A stretch of DNA of 23,540 nucleotides from UMGS692 sp963653425 (GTDB lineage Bacteria > Bacillota > Clostridia > Christensenellales > CAG-314), in the NCBI GenBank assembly GCA_963653425.1, contig CAVJWC010000017.1:1-23540 (forward strand). Direction: 5' to 3'. A program made the position numbers and the translations under genes. The notes under the pieces were generated by a model. It was not told the origin of the DNA, made no database searches, and saw only the letters and a program-made list of their open reading frames with translations. Positions 13,826-19,782 of this stretch are shown in pieces (the first letter of the stretch is position 1; each line of letters starts with the position of its first letter).

Positions 13826-14455
13826 TCAGAAAGTTACCTTTCCGATAACCGAATTGCAAAGTTCGTCCGCTCTGCTTTCGGCTTCCGCAAGTTTACCGAG
13901 GGACTGATTTACGAAAGCTTCGTCTTCTATTGCGGAAAGGTTGATTTTTACGTTATAAACCGCGCTCCAGAAAGCCGTGTTAAGACATCTTACGCCCACG
14001 CATACGTCGGAAAGCGCGTACTTGTCGCCCTTTTCAAACATAACCGCGGCGTATTTATTAAGGAGAGAATAAGCCTTGAGAGCGACTTCCATAGGAGGAA
14101 CTATCGCGCCTTTATAAGCTTCCTGAACCTTGGCTTTTCTTACCGCTTTTTCTTCGTCGGTGTTTTTGGGATATTTCATCGCGTCCATAACGACGTTGAA
14201 CGCGTTGGAATCTTCTTCGATAAGGGCGTTGAATCTGTCGGCTTCTTTTTCGCCTATAGCTGCAACTTCCTTAATGACGGGATCGCTTTCCACGCCCTTT
14301 TTACTCTGTTTTCTTATGGTCATATTCGCAACCATAGTGAACAGACTTATACCCAAAGCTCCGTTAAGCGCGGCTACGCTTCCGCCTCCCGGAACGGGTA
14401 CGTCTTTGCTCGTTTCACGGCAGAATTCCGCTACCTGCATTTTGTATAATTCCAT
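13826..14455 (-). CDS. Cyclodeaminase / cyclohydrolase family protein (FTCD-C)
   Basis: A 209-residue, all-helical protein matching the formimidoyltetrahydrofolate cyclodeaminase family, with the signature VPGGGSVAALNGALG (21-35) near the N-terminus, where the folate formimino group binds. In characterised members this converts 5-formimino-THF to 5,10-methenyl-THF plus ammonia, feeding one-carbon units from histidine or purine breakdown. Here it stands alone with a membrane-protein gene, without glutamate formimidoyltransferase, hut genes or folD, so the true substrate could differ; close relatives are often annotated only as cyclodeaminase/cyclohydrolase. AAAGGAG precedes ATG 14455. A terminator from tnaA lies upstream, and I see no strong promoter in between. 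Confidence 0.88.
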   Translation of the reverse strand: MELYKMQVAEFCRETSKDVPVPGGGSVAALNGALGISLFTMVANMTIRKQSKKGVESDPVIKEVAAIGEKEADRFNALIEEDSNAFNVVMDAMKYPKNTDEEKAVRKAKVQEAYKGAIVPPMEVALKAYSLLNKYAAVMFEKGDKYALSDVCVGVRCLNTAFWSAVYNVKINLSAIEDEAFVNQSLGKLAEAESRADELCNSVIGKVTF

Positions 14456-14536
14456 AATTAAGCTCCTTTATATAACGTCAAGCGTAACGTCAGATCTTTG
14501 CTTTTTGCTAATTAGCGTAAAGTTTTCTCTGTCTAC

Positions 14537-14571
14537 AAAAATTGCGGACACAAATCGATGCATCCGCAATT
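14537..14571 (-). terminator. Intrinsic terminator after tnaA
   Basis: AATTGCGGA (14540-14548) and TCCGCAATT (14563-14571) form a perfect 9-bp stem around a 14-base loop. Read on the minus strand it is followed by a short T-run (TTTG). It lies 14 bases beyond the tnaA stop. Confidence 0.65.
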
Positions 14572-14585
14572 GAATTGAATTCGTC

Positions 14586-15965
14586 TTATTTATTGATAGG
14601 TTCGAGGTGAGCCGTGAAGTGACGAAGTACGGGCGGTTCCCAGGTGATACGGTATCCGCTTACGCTGTTTGCACGGTTCTTGATTGCGATAAGAGCGTCT
14701 GCGATAATATCGAGGTGAGCCTGAGTATAAACACGACGCGGAATAGCAAGTCTGGTGAATTCGAATTCCGCTTTAAGCTGTTCTTTGGTGTCGGGATCGT
14801 TGCCCAGCATGAAGGAACCGATGTCGCACGCTCTGATACCTGCTTCGATGTAAAGTTCGATAGCAAGAGCCTGTGCGGGGAATTCATAGTAAGGAATCTG
14901 AGGAAGAAGAGCCTTAGCGTCAACGAACACGCCGTGTCCGCCTACGGGAGACTGATAAGCGATACCCGCTTCGTCAAGACGAGCTGCAAGGTACTGCATC
15001 TGACCGATTCTGTATTTAAGGTAATCTTCGTCGATACCTTCGTAAAGGCCGACTGCAAGAGCTTCGAGGTCACGACCGCTCATACCGCCGTAGGTAACGA
15101 AACCTTCGTAGGAAATACAACGACCCTGAACAGCCTGGAAGAGTTCTGCGTTATCCTTAACGCCGATAAGACCGCCCATGTTAACGATAGCGTCTTTCTT
15201 GCTGGACATGGTGAACATATCGCCGCAAGCGAACATAGCGGAAACGATTTCCTTAATGGACTTGTCTTTGAATTCGGGTTCTCTCTGCTTGATGAAAGCA
15301 GCGTTTTCAGCGTATCTTGCAGCGTCGATGCATACGGGGATACCGTACTTGTGAGCGATAGCAGCGGTTTCGCGAAGGTTAGCAACGGAAACGGGCTGTC
15401 CGCCTGCGCTGTTGTTGGTGATGGTCATAATGATAACGCCGATGTTCTTTGCTCCGTGTTCTTCGATGAGCTTAACGAGACGTTCGGTATCCATGTTGCC
15501 TTTGAAATCGGCATAGCTCTTTACGTCGAGAGCCTGCGGGTTAACGCAGTCAATTGCTCTTGCGCCGGAAAGTTCGACGTGAGCTCTCGTGGTGTCGAAG
15601 TGCATGTTAGCGATAGAGAATTTGCCTTCGCCGAGAAGTATGGGAAGAAGGACTTTTTCTGCGGCTCTGCCCTGATGTACGGGCTGGATCATCTTATATC
15701 CGAAGATGTCCTGAGCTGCAGCAACTACGTTACGGTAGGATTTAGCGCCTGCATAGCTTTCGTCGCCGCGCATAACGCCTGCCCACTGTTCCATGCTCAT
15801 CGCGTTAGTACCGCTGTCGGTAAGAAGGTCGATATAAACGTCGTCGCTGTTAAGGCCGAAAACGTTGTAATGAGCCGCTTTGATCTTTTCGATACGTTCC
15901 TCGCGGGTAAGCATCTTAAGAGGTTCAACGCTTTTAATTCTGAAAGGTTCCGGTATGTATTTCAT
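14586..15965 (-). CDS. tnaA: Tryptophanase (tryptophan indole-lyase)
   Basis: A 459-residue PLP enzyme of the beta-eliminating lyase family, which splits L-tryptophan into indole, pyruvate and ammonia. The sister enzyme tyrosine phenol-lyase is excluded by three positions: D124 in MHFDTTRAH (D137 in E. coli TnaA, Thr124 in the phenol-lyase), GIRACDIGSF (377-385) without the substrate-binding Arg381 of the phenol-lyase, and H449 in VLRHFTA (H463 in TnaA, Phe448 in the phenol-lyase). The PLP lysine is K257 in TMSSKKDA; LLTDSGTNAM (47-56), YAGAKSY (71-77) and HQGRAAE (97-103) are also family motifs. I start at 15965 because AAGGAG lies 10 bases upstream; the alternative at 15986 is upstream of that site. 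It has its own promoter and terminator. No tnaB permease is adjacent, and there is no room for a tnaC leader peptide. Confidence 0.94.
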   Translation of the reverse strand: MKYIPEPFRIKSVEPLKMLTREERIEKIKAAHYNVFGLNSDDVYIDLLTDSGTNAMSMEQWAGVMRGDESYAGAKSYRNVVAAAQDIFGYKMIQPVHQGRAAEKVLLPILLGEGKFSIANMHFDTTRAHVELSGARAIDCVNPQALDVKSYADFKGNMDTERLVKLIEEHGAKNIGVIIMTITNNSAGGQPVSVANLRETAAIAHKYGIPVCIDAARYAENAAFIKQREPEFKDKSIKEIVSAMFACGDMFTMSSKKDAIVNMGGLIGVKDNAELFQAVQGRCISYEGFVTYGGMSGRDLEALAVGLYEGIDEDYLKYRIGQMQYLAARLDEAGIAYQSPVGGHGVFVDAKALLPQIPYYEFPAQALAIELYIEAGIRACDIGSFMLGNDPDTKEQLKAEFEFTRLAIPRRVYTQAHLDIIADALIAIKNRANSVSGYRITWEPPVLRHFTAHLEPINK

Positions 15966-16000
15966 AAGAACTTTCTCCTTATACATTATTTTGTATACTC

Positions 16001-16029
16001 AGTATAAACCAATTTTTTGAAAAAAGCAA
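16001..16029 (-). promoter_or_regulatory. Sigma-A promoter of tnaA
   Basis: On the minus strand TTGCTT (16029-16024), a 17-base spacer and TATACT (16006-16001). The untranslated leader would be only about 28 bases. The weaker -35 box suggests an activator may help. Confidence 0.75.
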
Positions 16030-16249
16030 TGATTTTTACCCCGATTTAGCGGTTTTAACGGGTTTTTCGTTTTTACTTGCTTACTTGCTAAATCGAATGG
16101 GCGGTTTTTTGAATTTTTTTAATTCCGATACGCATACGGATAGTTCCGCATACGACGGTTTTATACCCGACGAAAAAGGCGCGGAATCAGACCGAAACGA
16201 TATATCCCGGTAAAATACCCGCGATACCGAACGGAACGCCGAGAAAGAG

Positions 16250-16278
16250 TTGACAAACGCGGGAAAAAATGTTATATT
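16250..16278 (+). promoter_or_regulatory. Sigma-A promoter of upp
   Basis: TTGACA at 16250-16255, a 17-base spacer and TATATT at 16273-16278. Transcription would start near 16285, about 50 bases before the upp ATG. The interval from 16030 to this promoter holds no gene that I can support. Confidence 0.87.
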
Positions 16279-16336
16279 AAACCGAATACGGCGCGAGGAC
16301 AAGGTTTTTGCCGTTGCGTCACTCCGCGAGGTAATT

Positions 16337-16966
16337 ATGAATAACGTTACGATTTTTAACCATCCCCTTATTCAGCACAAAGTTGCTCTTTTAAGAAACA
16401 AAAACACCGACACCAAGCTTTTCCGCGAACTTATCAACGAGATAACTCTTCTTATGGCTTACGAAGCCCTCAACGATATTCCCACGCGCGACGAACAGGT
16501 TGAAACGCCTCTCGAAATCTGCACTCAGAAGGTTATGAAAGAAGACATACTCGCTATCGTTCCCGTTCTCCGCGCAGGCCTCGGAATGGTAAACGGTATC
16601 CTTACCCTCTTCCCCCACGCAAAAGTCGGTCATATCGGCGTTTACCGCGATCACGAAACTCTCGAACCTCAGCAGTATTATTGCAAACTTCCCGAGCATA
16701 TGGACGAAAAACTCGCGCTTATCGTAGATCCTATGCTTGCTACGGGCGGTTCCGCAAACGCAGCCATCAAGATTATCAAAGACACGGGTTGCAAACACAT
16801 TAAACTTATGAACATCATCTGCGCTCCCGAAGGAGTTGCCGCAGTTACCAAGGAAAACCCCGACGTTCAGATTTACTGCGCATGTCAGGACAGATGCCTT
16901 AACGAACACGGCTACATTCTCCCCGGACTCGGCGACGCCGGCGACAGAATTTTCGGCACGAAATAA
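16337..16966 (+). CDS. upp: Uracil phosphoribosyltransferase
   Basis: A 209-residue enzyme converting uracil and PRPP to UMP, the pyrimidine salvage route parallel to the pyr operon. The PRPP loop is IVDPMLATGGSA (129-140), VPVLRAGLGM (75-84) is the second conserved motif, and the C-terminal uracil-binding loop appears as YILPGLGDAGDRIFGT. Length is exactly typical. I chose ATG 16337 with GAGG 6 bases upstream; the longer frame starts with a TTG that is the -35 box of its own promoter. It is monocistronic, with an intrinsic terminator about 50 bases after the stop. Confidence 0.96.
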   Translation: MNNVTIFNHPLIQHKVALLRNKNTDTKLFRELINEITLLMAYEALNDIPTRDEQVETPLEICTQKVMKEDILAIVPVLRAGLGMVNGILTLFPHAKVGHIGVYRDHETLEPQQYYCKLPEHMDEKLALIVDPMLATGGSANAAIKIIKDTGCKHIKLMNIICAPEGVAAVTKENPDVQIYCACQDRCLNEHGYILPGLGDAGDRIFGTK

Positions 16967-17013
16967 CCTTACCGAGCCGAAACTCAACGCTCACAATCGA
17001 TATAAACCAAAAG

Positions 17014-17041
17014 CCGATTCTTTTAAGAGTCGGTTTTTTTG
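17014..17041 (+). terminator. Intrinsic terminator of upp
   Basis: CCGATTCTT (17014-17022) pairs with AAGAGTCGG (17025-17033), with one G-U pair, followed by eight T (17034-17041). Confidence 0.9.
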
Positions 17042-17258
17042 TCGGCGTTACGTTCGTTATCGCCGATTAGCGCAGTAACCGCTTTTAATTCACTGAAAAT
17101 AAATAAGCTGCGGCGTAGTTTTTTACAGAGAACGAATAAATCGCCCGCCAAAAAAACGGTTTTTCGGCTGAAAGAAATGGTTGCAACCAAAAAAAGCGGA
17201 TTTTAAGGCAAAATTCGAAAAACAGCCCGTTTTAGCGAAAAACGGAAAGCCTCTTTTA

Positions 17259-17287
17259 TTGACCGATATCGCTCGGTGTGGTATACT
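17259..17287 (+). promoter_or_regulatory. Sigma-A promoter of a short RNA candidate
   Basis: TTGACC at 17259-17264, a 17-base spacer and TATACT at 17282-17287. Transcription would start at 17292-17294. Confidence 0.8.
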
Positions 17288-17291
17288 TTAC

Positions 17292-17374
17292 ACGTAAGGA
17301 AAAAACTCAATCCTCATGTTGAGATAGAATCCTCCCCCCTTTTCTCCCCGCATTTACCCGTGTGGGGATTTTTT
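17292..17374 (+). ncRNA. Candidate small RNA with C-rich anti-Shine-Dalgarno tract
   Basis: A self-contained unit of about 80 bases between a strong promoter and an intrinsic terminator, with no start codon and ribosome binding site. It has a hairpin CTCAA/TTGAG (17306-17323) whose loop is TCCTCATG. Then follows an unpaired stretch with CCTCCCCCC (17331-17339). It ends with the terminator stem CCCCGCA/TGTGGGG (17346-17352 and 17361-17367) and six T (17369-17374). Both the loop and the C-rich stretch are complementary to GGAGG ribosome binding sites. C-rich single-stranded motifs of this type are used by base-pairing sRNAs of Bacillota such as RoxS/RsaE, CsfG and LhrC. I cannot match it to a named family, so function is inference from architecture. 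Confidence 0.6.
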
Positions 17375-17423
17375 ATGCCCGAAAAAAGGTAAACCTTGTT
17401 TTAAGTACTTCCGAGACCGTTTT

Positions 17424-17600
17424 TCAGACGTTTTCGTCCGCTTCTTTCTTTATAAGGTTAAGTCCGTTTTCCGTTTTTAACTCTTCTTTCTTTATTAAAT
17501 TAAGTCCTTATTCCGGTTCTCGGAGTTTCTTTCCGTTTACTGGGTTTTCGTTCTTTTGTAATGTAATTAGCCCGATTAAAAATCTGTCTGTGCTTTACGA
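17424..17600 (-). pseudogene. Decayed coding relic with GLNLIKKE repeats
   Basis: Read on the minus strand, one frame contains GLITLQKNENPVNGKKLREP, a TAA, and then GLNLIKKEELKTEN and GLNLIKKEADENV before TGA (17424-17426). At DNA level the two GLNLIKKE copies are direct repeats on the plus strand with CTTCTTTCTTTAT at 17441-17453 and 17483-17495. No start codon or ribosome binding site is evident and the frame is interrupted, so it is at best a fragment of a repeat protein. It could also be a DNA repeat that happens to be translatable. No family is recognised. Confidence 0.3.
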
Positions 17601-17658
17601 AAAAAAGCCGTTTGGGCGAAAATCGGTACTCACATATAGATTTTATAGCCTTTTTCGT

Positions 17659-17687
17659 TTGACATTTATGTTAACTTATTGTAAAAT
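17659..17687 (+). promoter_or_regulatory. Sigma-A promoter ahead of the NCS2 permease leader
   Basis: TTGACA at 17659-17664, a 17-base spacer and TAAAAT at 17682-17687. The predicted start is near 17692-17694, roughly 335 bases before the permease ATG. No better promoter is found closer to the gene; a TATAAT at 18000-18005 has no -35 partner. Confidence 0.85.
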
Positions 17688-17693
17688 AAATAT

Positions 17694-17911
17694 GTATTTT
17701 TTGTTCGGCGTCGGGCTCGTCGGCTTTATGGCGATAAAGACCTGACGCGTGCAAACCGCTTTCGGGGAATCTCTGTATGAGTAAATTTTTTGCGGAAAGT
17801 TGCGATTGTTTGTCGCGCACGGCGGACTTATTCCGTCGGTTTTTCGGTGAGCGGATTTGCCAAGGATACGTGAAGTCCCCCGCTGTCTGAAGCTACGGGA
17901 CTTTTGATTTT
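17694..17911 (+). promoter_or_regulatory. Structured leader with terminators upstream of the permease gene (candidate riboswitch or attenuator)
   Basis: The leader can fold as follows. Stem CGTCGGG/CCTGACG (17709-17715 and 17741-17747) encloses a CTTTA/TAAAG hairpin. A long stem pairs GCAA and CCGC (17751-17759) with GCGG and TTGC (17792-17803). A terminator CGGCGGA/TCCGTCG (17820-17838) is followed by GTTTTT. A second terminator-like hairpin AAGTCCC/GGGACTT (17873-17903) is followed by TTGATTTT. CGTGC (17748-17752) can alternatively pair with GCACG (17817-17821), which would break the base of the first terminator, so a switch is possible. I do not find the purine-riboswitch core (TTTCTACC) or another riboswitch consensus that I know. 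It may also be an independent short RNA ending at 17844. Confidence 0.5.
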
Positions 17912-18029
17912 CGAATGAAATCATTTCGGTTATTGACGGTAAAAGCAATCAGCAATCGGCTCGGACAAAAGCCGAACCCGGATTCGGTTGCGTTTACCGT
18001 ATAATAATAAATTTACCCGGAGGGAAAAT

Positions 18030-19496
18030 ATGGAAAATCAAACTACCGAAAACAAAGGTAAGAACAGTTGGCTCGAGAGAACCTTCCAGATTACCGAACG
18101 CGGCTCGACCGTAAGAACAGAGATCGTTGCAGGTCTTACGACCTTCTTCGCAATGTGTTACATCGTTATCGTCAACCCCAGCAATATCGCAAGCGACTTC
18201 AGCGGAAACCCCATTCCCGGTATCTGGAACGCCGTATACGTTGGCGGTCTTATCGCAGCCGTTATCGGTACGCTCCTTATGGCTTTCGTAGCTAAGAGAC
18301 CTTTCGCACAGGCTGCAGGTATGGGTCTTAACAGCTTCTTCTTCGTATCTTTCATCGTTCCCGCATTATCTACGGAAGGCGCGGATCCTGCCGATTATTA
18401 CGGAGCAGGTCTCGTCGTTATACTTATTTCCGGCGTTATTTTCATGCTTCTGTCCCTGACGGGCGCAAGAAAACTTATCGCTACCGCTCTTCCCGACTGT
18501 CTTAAAAAGTCCATTTCCGCAGGTATCGGTCTGTTTATCGCTCTTATCGGCGCAAAGAACGCAGGTCTCGTTCAGGCTAACCAGTTCACTTTCGTTCAGA
18601 TCACCAACTTCACGGTTATCAAAGACTTCGAAACCTGGTGCAGTGTAGGCGCTCCCGCTATCACGGCTTTCATCGGCGTAGTTCTTATCGCGGTATTCGC
18701 AAAGAGCAAGAACAGCGTTTTCAGAAAGGGCAGCGTTATTCTCGGTATCCTCTTCTCCGCAGTTTTATATTATCTCATGACATGGTCCGTTCCCTCCTTT
18801 AACATGGGTAACATCGGTCAGACTTTCAAAGATTTCTTCGCATACGGCTTCTCCGTATTTAAGCCCGAAAGCTGGAAACTTGCCTTCGACGGTCACACTA
18901 TCGGTTCGGTTCTTTCCGTTATCATGATTATGATCGGCTTCCTTATCGTAGACATGTTCGACACCATCGGCACTCTTTACGGAACCTGCGCGCAGGCTAA
19001 CATGCTTGACGAAAACGGCAACCCCGACAGACTCGACCAGTGTCTTCTCAGCGACGCTATCGGTACTTTCGCAGGCGCATGTCTCGGCACCAGCACCATC
19101 ACCACTTTCGTTGAATCGGCTTCCGGCGTTGCGGAAGGCGGAAGAACGGGCTTCGCAAGCGTAATCACCGCTGCAGGTCTCTTTCTTTGTCTCTTCCTCA
19201 GCCCCCTTGCTCAGATTATCCCCACGGCTGCTACCGCTCCCGCTCTTATCTACGTAGGCGTTCTGATGCTCAGAAACTTCGGAAGCGTAGATATGTCCGA
19301 CGTTCGTTTCGCAGTTCCCGCATTCCTTACGATGTTCTTCATGCCCATGACCTATTCCATCTCCAACGGTATCGGCGTAGGCTCCATCTCTTACGTTCTC
19401 ATCACTCTCCTTACCGGAAAGTACACCAAGAAAGACGTAGTCGTAACGGTTATCGCGGTTCTCTTCATTCTTCGTTTCGCTCTTATCTCCATGTAA
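18030..19496 (+). CDS. NCS2-family purine (adenine/guanine/hypoxanthine) permease, AzgA type
   Basis: A 488-residue inner-membrane permease, normally a proton symporter for nucleobases. The N-terminus ERTFQITERGSTVRTEIVAG and following GLTTFFAMCYIVIVNP are the hallmark of the AzgA/PbuG subgroup (purine) rather than UraA (uracil). AGMGLNSFF, DMFDTIGTLYG and ESASGVAEGGRTG are the conserved substrate and proton motifs. Twelve to fourteen hydrophobic segments are visible. I chose ATG 18030 because CGGAGGG lies 7 bases upstream; the longer frame from 17988 adds 14 polar residues not seen in the family. It follows a structured leader of about 335 bases with possible terminators and ends in a strong terminator, so it is a single-gene unit, perhaps controlled by RNA folding. 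Which purine it carries cannot be told. Confidence 0.93.
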   Translation: MENQTTENKGKNSWLERTFQITERGSTVRTEIVAGLTTFFAMCYIVIVNPSNIASDFSGNPIPGIWNAVYVGGLIAAVIGTLLMAFVAKRPFAQAAGMGLNSFFFVSFIVPALSTEGADPADYYGAGLVVILISGVIFMLLSLTGARKLIATALPDCLKKSISAGIGLFIALIGAKNAGLVQANQFTFVQITNFTVIKDFETWCSVGAPAITAFIGVVLIAVFAKSKNSVFRKGSVILGILFSAVLYYLMTWSVPSFNMGNIGQTFKDFFAYGFSVFKPESWKLAFDGHTIGSVLSVIMIMIGFLIVDMFDTIGTLYGTCAQANMLDENGNPDRLDQCLLSDAIGTFAGACLGTSTITTFVESASGVAEGGRTGFASVITAAGLFLCLFLSPLAQIIPTAATAPALIYVGVLMLRNFGSVDMSDVRFAVPAFLTMFFMPMTYSISNGIGVGSISYVLITLLTGKYTKKDVVVTVIAVLFILRFALISM

Positions 19497-19548
19497 GCGG
19501 AATTTACAAGCGATTAAAACGTTTCAGTACGTAAGTACGTCAAAAAAA

Positions 19549-19575
19549 GCGGAAGACCCGTTCTTCCGCTTTTTT
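19549..19575 (+). terminator. Intrinsic terminator of the permease gene
   Basis: GCGGAAGA (19549-19556) pairs with TCTTCCGC (19562-19569) around a 5-base loop, followed by TTTTTT. Seven A precede the stem, so it may also stop leftward transcription. Confidence 0.92.
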
Positions 19576-19598
19576 ATAGTCTATAAAGCTTTACTTAC

Positions 19599-19644
19599 GG
19601 GTAATTTTCTCTTACGCTTTTGGTAGCTGCAATAAGCGTTACCC
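19599..19644. repeat. Inverted repeat of unknown role before the ABC operon
   Basis: GGGTA (19599-19603) and TACCC (19640-19644) enclose ACGCTT/AAGCGT (19614-19619 and 19634-19639), giving a two-part stem with a one-sided bulge. A second inverted repeat, CGTCCG/CGGACG with inner TTTTC/GAAAA, lies at 19688-19718. Neither has a T-tract. The interval 19576-19782 contains no gene. Confidence 0.35.
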
Positions 19645-19730
19645 GCGTTGAAGCGCAAACCTTAAGCCGTTTCAAAAATAAATAATTCGTCCGTTTTTTC
19701 TTTCTGAAAACTCGGACGCCTCGTCTTATT

Positions 19731-19760
19731 TTACCGTCTTTTATTTAGGTAGAGTATAAT
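19731..19760 (+). promoter_or_regulatory. Probable promoter of the ABC exporter operon
   Basis: A perfect TATAAT at 19755-19760 lies 22 bases before the ATG. The -35 region is weak (TTACCG at 19731-19736, 18-base spacer), so activation or another factor may be needed. Confidence 0.5.
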
Positions 19761-19782
19761 TATTCGTTTCAAGGAGGAAGAA

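Larger units (their letters stand above)
17042..17987. other. Long non-coding region between upp and the NCS2 permease gene
   Basis: About 950 bases without a supported protein gene. It contains a short RNA candidate with promoter and terminator (17259-17374), a decayed repeat-bearing coding relic on the minus strand (17424-17600) and a second promoter with a structured leader (17659-17911). The reading frames present in this region overlap terminators or promoters and look non-coding. Confidence 0.6.

Noticed and set aside
14586..15965. Tyrosine phenol-lyase as the identity of the PLP lyase
   Set aside because: Asp124, His449 and the absence of the phenol-lyase arginine match tryptophanase at the positions that separate the two enzymes.
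14607..16007. Plus-strand frame of 466 codons opposite tnaA
   Set aside because: It mirrors the tryptophanase gene exactly because of its codon bias; the minus strand has every PLP-lyase motif.
17362..17745. Plus-strand frame of 127 codons in the upp-permease gap
   Set aside because: Its start lies inside the terminator stem of the small RNA candidate and its end inside the leader promoter region. The sequence is Phe/Ser-rich with no homology recognised.
17694..17911. Classical guanine/adenine riboswitch ahead of the NCS2 permease
   Set aside because: The permease context suggested it, but the conserved J2/3 sequence TTTCTACC and the paired loop sequences are absent.
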